From Persicaria tinctoria (lineage: Eukaryota > Streptophyta > Magnoliopsida > Caryophyllales > Polygonaceae), in NCBI GenBank assembly GCA_037127255.1, contig JBANSL010000013.1:2482188-2546187 (forward strand): a DNA stretch of 64,000 bases, in the 5' to 3' direction. The position numbers were made by a program, and so were the translations under genes. The notes beneath the pieces were generated by a model. That model did not search any database. It worked only from the letters and a program-made list of their open reading frames with translations, and had not been told where the DNA came from. Within the stretch, counting starts at the first letter, position 1; the number at the start of each line of letters is the position of its first letter. Shown here piece by piece: positions 1-11,964 of the stretch.

Positions 1-850
1 AATTAAGGAGATTTCTTAACTTAATACAGTAGCATAATTTAAGAAAACTGATATACTATGGGAGATGCTATTTACATTGCAAAACGTTATTATATACACC
101 ACAAATATGTGCCTCTTGAGGTGCAACATTAAAAAGTCTCTTGAAATACAGTGTTTTGTGGTGTATGTAATAAATTTTTGTGTTGCATTTAGCACAGACG
201 TATATACTGTCCTATTTACCATTTTGATAAATAATCTACGTCGACCACATCTCTCGCCTCTTTCAGCCTGATGCCTCACCACATACTTAGCTAAATAGAC
301 ATTTATATTTTCTCATTTGCAAAGATGCTCTTGAGTGGTGCATGCCGCATGGTCTAGTTAGGACTAGACTCATCTAAAACTTTACCTGTATTAAAAAAAA
401 AAAAAGTAATCTGAGTTGACATTATTTATAATTATAATAGGTAGATCTAAGAAATAGATGAGTTGAGTGCAAGGGGAAGATTGAAAGAACGTTTATGGGA
501 TGGCTTGAATGTAACTTTATGTCTAAGGTTGGTTGCCTAGTGCTTATCAAAGTTGTTGTAGAAGCTATTGATCCGACCTACTCGATTTAACTTTAATCTT
601 TCCAAAAAAACATTTTTTCTCTTGATCTCCAAGGTGCATATATTGATGCACTTAGAAGAAGAAGGTAACTAGGTAAGTAGAGATTCGAGAAACACGGGGC
701 TTGGTTATAAGGTTCGAAGTCAGCTGAAGAACATGCTCAATGGCATAGAGGTTTTGTTACTATCCTTGTTGTATTGTGATAAGAAATTACACAAGTATAG
801 GAATTTTGCAAGAATATTTTATAACATTTTTATGCAAAAATAAAATAAAT
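1..850. other. AT-rich intergenic sequence
   Basis: No supported gene. The two overlapping short ORFs near 16-282 are on opposite strands, lack family resemblance and have no splice context. A short poly(A) run lies near 393-405. Confidence 0.5.
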
Positions 851-867
851 TAGTAAGTTATCACCTT

Positions 868-1446
868 TTAATATAGCGAATGGGATCAACTGTCTACTTT
901 GGAACAACCCCTGTTTTGGGCTCACCTCACCCTCAAAAAATATATATAAAAGTAAATGGTGGGATTTTGTGAGAAGGGATAGGGAGACAGGGAGGGTTTT
1001 GTGACAAAAGATCCCCCACTGTTTATATAGGGTGTTATTAAATACATTGGAAATTCAGATTAGCAAATGCACGTTCTTATTGACGTGTAGGTGGACAATG
1101 GAAATTGAAGGCAAATTAGAGTCGGGGTACGGGTACCATGTTCATATGGACGTAACGTGGTGCCCTAAACCTTGATTTGTGATGTATTTAGTTTTCGCGT
1201 TTTACATAATCAGGGTAACTCACCTTTGGTAGTAAACTTCAGGCACGTGACTTAACTGACAAGAGCCACGCACCAATATAAACCGGCTAGACCGGCCTAA
1301 TGGTAATAACAATGTAAACTTTTATTTTTCACCTAAGAAAAAGGACTTTTATTTTTCACCTAAGAAAAAAGACAGAGATAGAGATCAAACCTGAGATCCT
1401 CCATTAACCCCTCACACTTTACTATTGAACCACCCCACTAAGGACA
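868..1446 (-). mobile_element. candidate SINE-like retroelement with 17-bp TSD
   Basis: The 17-mer TAGTAAGTTATCACCTT occurs at 851-867 and again at 1447-1463, bracketing 579 bp. Read on the minus strand, the insert begins with sequence resembling a tRNA-type internal promoter. An A-box-like TGGTTCAATAGTAAAGTG is followed by a B-box-like GATCTCAGGTTTGATCTC. A direct 17-bp TSD and a pol III-like start are what a SINE would leave. A roughly 24-bp tandem duplication, ending in CACCTAAGAAAAA, lies inside at about 1318-1371. The length is large for a SINE and no clear poly(A) tail is visible, so a chance repeat or another retroelement class remains possible. Confidence 0.45.
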
Positions 1447-1463
1447 TAGTAAGTTATCACCTT

Positions 1464-1919
1464 ATTTCGACATTTTGTAACACATTTAATTTAACGAGAA
1501 ACTTGCTTCCAATTCAAAATGATCAAAGTAGGCCTATTTATACATGGAGATAAATTAATACTAATAAATAATTGTGGCTATCCATTATTGTGTCGTGAAT
1601 ATATGGTTGGCTTATAGTACTAATGCACTAGAGGCTAGAGCATAGTTTTTTCTAAGGAAATTGTACTATTTTGTTTCCTTGGATAATTATTTTGATTACT
1701 GAACATTGACCCTTTTGATGATTAGTTGGGTGGTTTTCCGTAATTTACCCAAATTTCTGACCAAAGAATGTAATTTACCCGAAGTTTCACTGGTACTAAT
1801 AAAAATGATTTTATTTTTTTTAAACACTCACACACGAAAGAACTGGTAGTCTGGTAGCGCGGGAGGAAGATAAACCCTAGCTCGTCGGTTTCCCTCTTCG
1901 GAGAACAACTCAGAGAGAG
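1464..1919. other. SEH1 upstream region
   Basis: Intergenic DNA leading into the SEH1-like gene. A short direct repeat (GTAATTTACCC, near 1740 and 1771) is visible. No convincing TATA box was seen. The sequence becomes GC-richer from about 1850, consistent with a 5' UTR. Confidence 0.4.
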
Positions 1920-4154
1920 ATGGAGAAGTCGGTGGCAACGCTGGACAAAGGAACGATCTGCTCTTCATGGAACTACTGTGATCAGAGGCTGGCCACTGGC
2001 TCCATCGACGGCACACTCGCCATCTTCGACTCGCCCGACCCGGCTTCTTCGTCCTTCGCTTGCACTTTCAGGATCAAGGTTTGAGCTCAAATTCGAGCCT
2101 TATCGACAATTTATAACCCTAATTTGTTCGGTTTGGGCGTTTTTAATTTGTTCATGATGTTCAATTTGGTGTTTCCATCAAAGGTGCACACCGGCGCCGT
2201 TTTGAAGGTGTTATGGGCTCCGCCGGAGTTCGGGGATGCAGTGGCTTGTGTTCTGGCGGATGGATCGATCTCACTGTGGGAGGAAACGGCGGAAGGTAAG
2301 CTCCCATTGCTGATTTTTATGCGAATTTAGACTTGGATCTCGCAATGTAGTGTTTGAACATTGAATGGTTAGGGTTTTCGATTTTGTACAGCTTGATGTT
2401 CCATTTTGAGCACTTGAGCAATTCAATATCTCTGTGTTGCTTGATTCTGTGTATGCTTATGTTTGTTTATGGTTTCTTGTTTTCTTGATATAGAGGGTAT
2501 GTCTATTCAGTGGAAGCTGTGCAAGTCATTTGAAAGCAAACCTACGCGAGTACTTGATATTCAATTTGGGTCCGTGGAAACCAGTTTGAAGCTGGTAAGC
2601 TATCAAGAGATTTACTAGACATGTATCTGATTCTTGGGAACAGTGGTTTCATGAACTTTGATTCAGTTTTGGAGTTACGGGTTGTTTTGTTGGTTTTTCT
2701 TTCACAAGTGTTTGATTATTCATTTCAAAGCTTCCCTAGAAATTGTCCAAAACAAAAAAGTTCTGCTGACCCTTGGAAGTTTCTAACATATAATGTACTT
2801 GTAGGTTGCTGCACATTCAGATGGTTATATTAAGATCTTCGAACTCTTAGATCCTCTGGAGCTGAATCATTGGCAGCTACAGGTGAGCTTAGCTTTGGGT
2901 ACGTTTTGCAACTTCATTGTTGGTTGGAATTCGGAAATGACAATGCATTTGCAGGTTCTGTTGAGTGAAGGTGTCATGTTTTAATATTGGAGTAATCATG
3001 ATATTTTGTCTGTGTATTTCCAGGCTGAGTTTCAGAATGTTGCAAATGCAGTATCAAAATTTGGTCGAGTTTCATGTGCATCTGCCTCGATATCTTGGAT
3101 ACCTCAAAAAATTGAGAACCAACAGTTGAGTTTTGTGGTTGGATTTAATTCAGACATACCACAACTCAATTCAGCCAAGGTAATAACTACTATGCTTAGA
3201 ATTCTTGCCTTGCTATTAGATTGTTTGCGCTAAAGTGAAAATTCAAAATTTTCCATTTCATTGGCATGTCATGATCTATTCTGGTTCAAAATGCTTCTTT
3301 TTTTCTCTTCCTGTACTTGTATTGCTAGAGTTTTTTCTGTTCTGGATTTGAACTGCGATCTTGGTGTAGATGGTTCCATAACTTTAAGTAGGAATTTATA
3401 AGTTAAAAGGGAAGGCTGCATTATCAAATTAACTGATTGAATGAATCTAAATATTTAGATTTCTTCAGGTCTGGGAATTTGATGCAGTGCATCAAAGATG
3501 GCTTCCCGTTGCTGGGTTGGCTATATCCGAGGACAATGGAGATGGTGTATATGCTGTTGCATGGGCACCTAATATTGGGAGGTATAAACCTGCCTTCACA
3601 GTCTATTTTGATGTGTTTTCCTTTCCAAATGGAGGAATCTTGATATCCATAAAAATTGGTTGACAGGCCATATGAGGTTGTAGCTGTTTCTACACAGAAA
3701 GGTATTGCTATATGGCATGTCGGGTTGCATCCGGATGTTGATGGACGGCTCTCAGTGAAGCAGATTGCGTTACTTTCTGGCCATAAAGGAGAGGTAAGTA
3801 GGCAGCAGTTATTTTATCAGAAGTTCATTCATGACTTTCTCTTCGATCAAATTGCACTTTTTTGGATGTGAGAAGGGTTTTAAAGTAGCTACAAAATCCC
3901 ATCTACACCAAGATGCATGCATTGCATTGCATTGTGCCATACATATTTCCGGGGGGAAAAAAAATTGTGCTGATTCATGGAGTTTGAGGCTGACTAGATA
4001 TTTTCGTATGATGGTTCCATAGGTCTGGCAGATGGAGTGGGACATGAGTGGGATGACGCTGGCTTCCACAGGAACCGATGGGTTAGTAAGGTTATGGCAG
4101 TCCAATCTGAATGGAGTTTGGCATGAACAGGTGACATACCAACCCTCTTCGTAG
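1920..4154 (+). CDS. SEH1: SEH1-like nucleoporin (WD40 protein)
   Basis: This is a WD40 beta-propeller subunit of the Nup107-160 (Y) scaffold of the nuclear pore; family members can also join the SEA/GATOR complex. Eight exons are read: 1920-2078, 2184-2295, 2494-2594, 2805-2882, 3024-3179, 3469-3581, 3667-3793 and 4023-4154. All have GT-AG junctions and phases that close to 325 residues, close to my recollection of about 326 for the Arabidopsis protein. The N-terminus (MEKSVATLDKGTICSSWN) and the C-terminal WD repeat (GTDGLVRLWQSNLNGVWHEQ) resemble plant SEH1. The start is the first ATG in frame, after a short GC-richer leader. The last intron could be retained in some transcripts. A LINE lies about 700 bp downstream but does not interrupt the exons. 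Confidence 0.93.
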
Positions 4155-4867
4155 ACCACCAGTTGATCCATCAAATATCCAAGTCTCCCTTATCAGGGAC
4201 TATGAGCTTATGAACTACAGATGCTGCTCTGGCCATCTTGTTAGCGTTTATCAATACAAGCTTGGTGAAATTCACCTACAAAAGCGTGTGTCGTCACATT
4301 TCCAAGGTGTAATTTCGATTCGTTTTGCCTTGATGGTGTAGCAAAAGGGTTTTTCACATTTTATATTATGAGTTCGATTCAACCCTTTTGACTCTTTGAG
4401 ATATCTGAAGTTCCCAATTTGATAGCATTACCCAGTTTCAGAGAAAGAGCTGAATTTCTATAATTGCAAGGGACAACCCTTATCTCAACTTTTCGAAGCT
4501 GGTGATTGTCGACTCCTGTCTATAGTTGGGAATAAGTAATAACGTTAACTTGCAGCTAGGTTCGGTTTGGTTAGACACTTATATGGAGTATATCATAAAC
4601 TTTTTATCATTGAATAATCATCAATTTGCAAGAATACTACTTTTACTATTGGTCAGTTCAGTTCATCCGAAGTTATTGGATCCCTTCCTCAGTTCGAGAA
4701 TCTCCTTGAACAAAACTTCTAACTTACATTGATCGGAAAGAGGATATGAAATGATGAATTTTTGGTTAGACACTGAAGTCGATAGAGATCTTTGGCTAAT
4801 CCAACCCATTGACATCGGCTTCCGAAGTCGACAGAGATTTACATGTTAGAGGGTTGATTTCAACCAA
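4155..4867. other. SEH1 3' flank
   Basis: The 3' UTR and downstream spacer of SEH1 run up to the LINE insertion site. No further coding exon was recognised. Confidence 0.5.
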
Positions 4868-7800
4868 AAACTTATGATTGCTTTTTTTTTTTGATCAAGA
4901 AGAGTGGCTATAGCCTTATTATAAGATATAAAATAGTTAACTCCTAGGGGAGTTTACAGTGGCCGGATCAACAAACACACTAATAGGGAGAGCAACTTGT
5001 TCAGCATAGGTATTCACTAATGACAGAGACCAGTTGGCCAAGGCATCCGCTGAGGCATTCGCTTGTCGACGGATGTGGGCAACCTTGACCTCCCAAGCTC
5101 CATCTCTGATGAGTTCACGGGCTTGGGATAGGAGGTGGAAATCAGGACTCGGTCCCAATGTCGCACCACATAGCAGATCCTTGATTGCCGATGCGTCCGT
5201 TTCGACCATCAGCCGAGTTATTCCCAGCCTATCAGCTAACTTCATGCCATGAAAAACCGCCCACGCCTCCGCCGTTTGCGCTTTGCATGAACCACATTTG
5301 AATGTGAATGCTCGAATCAACTTTCCCGTGGCATCTCGCAGCAGTCCTCCCCCTCCTGCTGGGCCTGGGTTACCTTTTGAAGCTCCATCTATGTTCAATT
5401 TCACCCATCCCACGGGTGGTGGCATCCAGTCTTGGCCGGTTCCAGCTCCTTGTGTCCGCGAGTGGCTTTGTTGGTCATGCGAGGGCTTAGCTGCCGTACT
5501 TGCTACTGCAAACGCACGGGCTTGATTGACTACTGTCGAGGGCAGGTTCTTGATCGTATCCTTGTTATCGAAGGTCAGGTCGTTACGGCACTTCCAAGCA
5601 TACCAAAGCATAAAGACAAGCGTTGCACTCCACTTGTCTTCCCCCTTGACATTTCTCAGGATCCAGTCGGCGACATTCGGCTCCCTGAAGAACTCGGCTC
5701 CCAAGGAGCTGCCTGTAAGTTTAATCCAAGCCTCCCTCACCTTCGGGCAATCGCGTAGCAGGTGGATCGCTGACTCCTCCTCCCCACACCGAGAACAGCC
5801 GCTGAAATTGGAGAGTTGGCGTCGGACTCGAACCTGGTTGCTCAGAATGCAGTTGTGTGCAGCAAGGTAGGCAAAGGCACGAGCACGCTGCTGCGCGGGA
5901 ACTCTCCAGATGTGCTTCCATCCTCTATGCGCCTCCCCGACGGTCGGAGCTCGAATTTGAGCCATCGCCGACTTCGTGGAGAATTCGCCAGACTGGGTAT
6001 GCGCCCCGTATAGCCTGTCAGTTGCCTCTTCCAGTTGATTGACAGCAATCGATTGGAGCCTTAGGAGGATCTCTGGAGGAAGAAATTGGGAGAGTTCTTG
6101 CCAATTCCACCCTCCATTCACCCAAAGCTCTCCAACCGTGTCATCGAGCCGCTCCTCCAGCACGGGGTTGATTGCAACGTCTATCAGGCATTCCTCTCCG
6201 AGCCATTTATGAACCCAGAAAAGAGTAGACATCCCATTGCCAATAGCTACTCGCAACCCCGACAAAAGCACCTCAGCGCCATGATTGATCGCTCTCCAAT
6301 TCCGGGAAGCCCCTCGCCTCGCGCCCAACATATCTACATCGAGACGCCCATCGTAATATTGTCCTCGAATAATGCGGCTCCACAACGATTCCGGTAGTTG
6401 AAACATCCGCCAACACAGCTTTGAAAGAACCGCTTAGTTTGTCTCTCTCATAGCTCTTATGTCGAGACCCCCTTCCTCGATTGGGAGCTTCAGCTTGTCC
6501 CATGAAAGGAGATGGATTTTCCGATGTTGCGGATTACTGCCCCATATAAAGCTCCTAACCGCCTTATCAATGTTGTCGCAAATGCTCCTCGGAACAAAGG
6601 AAGACTGCATCACATAGATTGGAAGGCTCGTAAGCACCGATTTAGCTAGGGTGACCCTGCCCGCGAACGAGAGCGAACGCGACTGCCAACCCCTTAATCT
6701 TGCCGCCACCTTATCTACCAGAAACCGATATCTATGGCTCGTCATCCGACCACAAGCCATTACTCCCAAATAGTTTCCGAAGTCAGTCGAAGTTGGTATG
6801 CTCAGGCCTTCTGCGATCAAATTTTTAGTAACCTCAGGGACCCCACGGCCGAAGAGGACTGAGCTCTTCGAATAATTCACTTTCTCTCCTGATTTGTGGC
6901 AATAAGCGCTCAGAATTTGCTTCATCAGCAACCCTTGTTCCACTGTAGCTTCTCCGAAAAGGATCAAGTCGTCCGCGAAAAATAAATGTGAGAGAGCCAC
7001 TCCCCCGATCACAATCGGTTTCCATCTCCCCTGATGAACTTCAACCCCAATTTTATGAGAGAGCAGCTCCATACACATCACAAACACATATGGGGAAAGC
7101 GGGTCACCTTGTCGGATACCTCTCGAGGGTACAAACTGGCCTGCCTTCGAGCCATTCCATAAGAGCTCGGTCCTTCCCGACGTTTGGCACTTCATAATCA
7201 CATCGATAAGCCGAGCTGGGGGCCGAGCACCTATTAGTGTCGCCTTCAAAAAATCCCACCTAACCCAGTCGTAGGCTTTCTCGAGATCTATTTTGACTAT
7301 CATCCAGTTAGTCCTTCGGTCTCCCTTCTCCATCACATGAATAACTTCTTGGACGATCACCACGTTATCGATAATTTGTCTTCCTGGAATGAAGCTTGCT
7401 TGAGTGGGAGATATCAACGTTGAGAGCACCGGTTTAAGTCGCCGGACAATCAACTTCGTTGCAATCTTGAATAAGACGTTGAGCAATGAGATCGGCCTCA
7501 GATTAGATGGCCGTTCCGGAGGCTGAATTTTCGGGATTAAGACCAAGAGAGCATCAGCGCATTGGGGGGGAAATATTCCGTCATTCACCATAGCAAGGAT
7601 AGTGTCCGATGCCTGCGTGCCCACAACCTTCCAATTGTGCTGGTAAAACAGAGCCGGAAAGCCATCCGGCCCCGACGCCTTGTAGGGCCCCATCTCCTTC
7701 ATTGCCGACTTCACCTCCTCGACCCGGAATGACGCTTTGAGGCCTTCAATCTGACTCTCCGACAGCACAGGAAAGCTGAACCCATGGCCGGAGGGATCGA

Positions 7801-8279
7801 CGCCCGCCTCCAAGGTTGGCTCGGCCGTGTACAAGGAATGGAAGTAGTTGAGCACCATACCACAAACCGCCTGGCCGTCTTCTTCCCACTCCCCATTCTC
7901 TTTTTTCAGCGCCGAGATTCTGTTCGCAGCCCTTCTGACCTTCGTCGACAGATGATAGTATCTGGTATTGCGGTCACCATCCAAAAAAAAGTTGGATCTT
8001 GACTTATGAAACCAGTGCAGCTGTTCTTGTTGAAGAACTAACTCCATCTTTTTACAGACTTCCTGCTCCAACTTCAAGTAGTGGCGGGAGATTTTCGAGG
8101 CCAACTTTTTCCGGATACCTTCAAGTCTGCTCTCTAGGTGTTGCTTTTTATGAAACAAGTTGCCAAATACTTATCTATTCCAAATTTGAAGATCCGCAAC
8201 CAACTTCTCCAATGCCGAGCATATGTCCACATTCGGATTCCATTTTTCTTTAATGAGATCTGGGAAGTCCTGGTGAAGT

Positions 8280-8418
8280 TGATAGATTACATAGGTCTTA
8301 ATATTGTATAGTGGGCTAAAAGCCCATTAAGGTCCAATACATTTGTAACCTATATATATGTTATATCAATGAATGGAAACTCTCAAGGAGGACTTTACAT
8401 CAATTCTATCATTCTACA
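8280..8418 (+). repeat. Copia 5' LTR
   Basis: 139 bp from TGATAG to TTCTACA. It contains TATATATAT followed by an ATG-bearing leader. It matches the 3' copy over 8334-8418 with two substitutions and no gaps. Confidence 0.9.
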
Positions 8419-8430
8419 TGGTATCACAGC
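8419..8430 (+). promoter_or_regulatory. Copia primer-binding site
   Basis: TGGTATCACAGC directly follows the 5' LTR and nearly matches the usual plant Copia initiator-Met tRNA primer site (TGGTATCAGAGC). Confidence 0.85.
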
Positions 8431-8619
8431 CTTTTCTTCCTCACGGAACCCTAATTTGATCCTTCCACCCCACCCCTCTTCTTCCGCCGCCGGTGTCGTC
8501 CCCTCGCCTCACCGGCCTCGCCGCCCTCCTCCTCCCTGTCCTGCCTTGCCGCCGCTCCAATTGGAATTCCACGGTCAACCTCTCTCTCGCCTCTTGCTAA
8601 TTAGTTAACAAATTAGCCC

Positions 8620-11618
8620 TTGCTAATTACTCTTTGTTATTTGATTGCACCAATCACTGCGGCCACCATCCCCCACAACCTCTCTCTCACCTTTTTTTTT
8701 TCCAAAAAAATAAATAAAAATATCATGGCCTTCTCCGATCGCCAACGACCTCTCGTCGGGATCATCGCCCCTCCAAAGTCTCTGCACCAACATCACGCCT
8801 TCTCCTCTGTGCAGCCGACATCTTCAGACTCTTTTTGGTACATGGACACTGGTGCCACCTCCCACATGACGAACTCCTCAGGTAACCTCTCATCTATTTC
8901 TTTTAAGGGCCCTGCCCACTCTATTATCGTCGGAAATGGTGGTCGTCTTACCACTTCGGGGATTGGCCACGCCACATTACAAACCTCAACCCACCCACTA
9001 CACCTCAACAATGTCCTTATTGCTCCAAAGATTGTCAAAAACCTTATCTCTGTCCGTCGGTTCACTACTGACAACAACGTTTCCCTTATGTTTGATCCCT
9101 ATGGTTTCTCTGTGAACGATCTTACTACGGGGGTTACTCGCATGAGATGTAACAGCACCGGGGAGCTCTACCCTGTCAGCACCGGGGAGCTCTACCCTGT
9201 CACACCACCACCCGCGTCCAGTCAGTCGTGCCCGGTCGCCCTCTCGGCATCGTCGTCCAGCCTGTGACATGCACGCCTGGGCCATCCCAGTGCTTCCGTT
9301 CTAGATGTCCTCCGTTCTCAGAGCCTTGTCACCTGTCCTAAAGACCTACGCTCTGGTTTATGCTCTTCCTGCCAACTAGGCAAACATGCCAGACTGCCGT
9401 TCCAACGGTCTTTGACCTCTACCCTTGCTCCCTTTGATATCATTCACAACGACATTTGGACCTCTCCCGTTCCTAGCAAGGAGGGTCACAAGTACTACCT
9501 CTTGTTTCTTGATTATTACAATCATTACTTATGGGTCTTCCCGTTGCATTTCAAGTCCCAAGTGTTTCCTGTCTTTGCCAGATTCCATACCTACATCAAA
9601 ACACAGTTTCACATGTCCATCAAATGTTTCCAATGTGACAATGGCCGTGAATTTGACAACAAAGACTTTCACTCCTTCTTTGTCGCAAATGGGATCTCCT
9701 ATCGCTTGTCTTGCCCCTATACTTCTCAGCAGAATGGCAAGGCAGAAAGAATCATCAGAACCATTACCAACATGATGCGCTCTCTCCTCTTCCACACATC
9801 TATTCTCCTTCCCTATTGGCGTCACGCCTTATCCACCATATGTTATCTCCTAAACATTCTCCCTTCCACTACCCTACACCATCGCTCGCCAGCTCAGACA
9901 CTTTATTACGCCGAGCCTAGGTATGACCACCTTCGCACCTTCGGGTGCTTGTGTTTCCCAAACCAGCCCTCCACAGCCCCACACAAGCTTCACCTGCGCT
10001 CCACTTCATGTGTCTTCCTAGGCTATCCCTCTGATCATCGCTGTTACATTTGCCTCGATATCAAGACCCACAAGATCATTCTCTCACATCATGTCACCTT
10101 TGATGAGTTGCGATTTCCCTTTGCGTCTCCCACACCCCATGTGTCTCCGTCAGAGTCTGAGTCACCATTCCCTCACTTCCTTTTTCCCAGAGCTATCCCG
10201 GTGCTCCTGCTTCTCCCCCAACACCACCACCCCCCACCACCAGACCACACACCCGCAGCGTCTCCGGTGTCTTCCGACCCCGTCAGATCGTCTCCATGAC
10301 CACCGCTCATCACCCCGCTATCCACCTCCCATCACCCCGCCAAACAGCCTCCCGTCACCTACGTGCGGCGCCCGCAACAGGGCATGCATGTACAAATGCT
10401 GCGCCCGCAGCCTTAAACCCTTCCCTGGCGGCGCCCGCCGTATGTACAAATGATGCGCCCGCAGCTTTACACCCCTCCCTAGCGGCGGCCGCCGCAAGTC
10501 ATGCGGCGCCAGCCGCAACCCTCGCCGCCTCTTCCCCTTGCTTAGCCCCTCTTGCCCCCGTCCTTCCCGACTCCCATTCACCCTCTGCCCCCACCCAGAC
10601 CTCCCTCTCCCCCGTTCCCACCTCCCACAAAACATCCCTCCTCGACCCGAATTGGCAGGCGGCTATGCTCGACGAATACAGGGTCCTTACGAAGAATGGT
10701 ACTTGGGTTCTTGTTCCTCGCCCTCCTGAGGCGAACGTCATTCGATGTATGTGGCTTTTTCGTCACAAGTTTCGCTCTGATGGGACGTTGGAGCGCTACA
10801 AGGCCCGTCTTGTGGTGAACGGTAGATCTCAGCAGGCCGGTATTGATTGTGATGAGACCTTCAGCCCTGTGGTCAAGCCTGCCACTATCCGAGTGGTCCT
10901 GAGTCTGGCTCTGTCGCGCAACTGGGCCATCCATCAGTTAGATGCCAAGAACACCTTTCTGCATGGTCATCTAAACGAGACAGTTTACATGTTTCAGCCG
11001 CCGGGGTTTACTGATGCTGAGCGTCCAAAGCATGTCTGTCTCCTCAAGCGCTCTCTATATGGTCTGAAACAGGCTCCGCGGGCGTGGTTCCAGCGTTTTT
11101 CCTCTCATCTGCTCCGTTTGGGTTTCACTGGCAGCCGTTCAGATACGTCTCTGTTTATCTATCGCAGAGGCTCAGACTTGGCATTCCTGCTGCTTTATGT
11201 CGACGACATCATTCTCACCGCCTCTTCTGATGCTCTTCGGACGTCGATAATCTCGCAGTTGAGTGCGGAATTCGCCATGTCTGATCTGGGTCAGCTGTCT
11301 TACTTCTTGGGAGTTGTTGTTCAGCGGCATGCGTCTGGTCTGTTTCTCTCACAAAGTAAGTATGCTGCAGAGATTGTTGCTCGGGCTAAGATGGTCAACT
11401 GTAATCCCGTCGCGACCCCAGTCGATACATCCAACAAGCTCAGTGCTCATTCTGTCACCTACGTGCGCCGCACGTACAAATGCTGCGCCCGCAGCCTTAA
11501 ACCCTTCCCTGGCGGCGCCCGCCGCATGTACAAATGTTGCGTCCGCAGCTTTACACCCCTCCCTGGCGGCGGCCGCCGCAAGTCATGCGGCGCCTGCCGC
11601 AACCCTCGCCGCCTTTGA
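8620..11618 (+). pseudogene. Copia pol remnant (protease, integrase, partial RT)
   Basis: A retropepsin motif is seen (FWYMDTGATSHMTN, near 8836). The integrase zinc domain follows from 9268 (HARLGHPS ... CSSCQLGKHARLPF), then the DDE core (IHNDIW; FQCDNGREFDN; QQNGKAERI). The RT domain contains LDAKNTFLHG, SLYGLKQAPRAW and LLYVDDIIL. Protease and integrase are in one frame, separated only by TGA at 9265-9267. Family context suggests this was Trp, as in LWHARLGH. A frameshift near 10290, in a Pro/Ala-rich linker, separates integrase from RT. RT breaks off after VDTSNKLSAHSVTYVRR at about 11470, where the duplicated segment begins. No RNase H is present. Confidence 0.88.
10354..10771 (+). repeat. 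Copia internal segment, original copy
   Basis: This is the integrase-RT linker plus the first part of RT. It is duplicated at 11454-11873. The junction starts at the shared sequence GTCACCTACGTGCG. It contains smaller internal repeats around TACAAATG(C/A)TGCGCCCGCAG. Confidence 0.85.
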
Positions 11619-11873
11619 CCCGCCCGCCGCCTCTTCCCCTTGCTTAGCCCCTCTTGCCCCCGTCCTTCCCGACTCCCATTCACCCTCTGCCCCCACCCAG
11701 ACCTCCCTCTCCCCCGTTCCCACCTCCCACAAAATAGCCCTCCTCGACCCGAATTGGCAGGCGGCTATGCTCGACGAATACAGGGCCCTTACGAAGAATG
11801 GTACTTGGGTTCTTGTTCCTCGCCCTCCTGAGCCGAACGTCATTCGCTGTATGTGGCTTTTTCGTCACAAGTT
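11454..11873 (+). repeat. Copia internal segment, second copy
   Basis: Direct duplicate of 10354-10771. It has an extra 18 nt near 11612 and a short deletion near 11470. At its right edge, after TCACAAGTT, it switches to LTR sequence through CCTCGCC. Confidence 0.85.
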
Positions 11874-11879
11874 CCTCGC

Positions 11880-11964
11880 CCAATACCTTTGTAACCTATA
11901 TATATGTTATATCAATGAATGGAAACCCTCAAGGAGGACTTTACATCAATTCTATCATTCTACA
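11880..11964 (+). repeat. Copia 3' LTR, 5'-truncated
   Basis: 85 bp corresponding to 8334-8418 of the 5' LTR. The outer end is intact and abuts the TSD. The inner 54 bp of the LTR are absent. Confidence 0.88.

Larger units (their letters stand above)
8280..11964 (+). mobile_element. rearranged Ty1/Copia LTR retrotransposon
   Basis: Inserted in the LINE ORF2. The 5-bp TSD GAAGT is at 8275-8279 and 11965-11969. The 5' LTR is complete, starts TG and ends CA, and abuts a tRNA-iMet-type primer site. The pol order protease, integrase, reverse transcriptase identifies Copia. The element lacks most of gag: only about 300 bp separate the primer site and the protease. It also lacks RNase H and the end of RT. 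In their place is a second copy of the integrase-RT linker and RT start, followed by a 3' LTR missing its first 54 bases. Confidence 0.92.

Noticed and set aside
10318..11883. Several minus-strand ORFs in the Copia element
   Set aside because: They are shadows of a GC-rich Pro/Ala-coding linker and occur twice only because that segment is duplicated.
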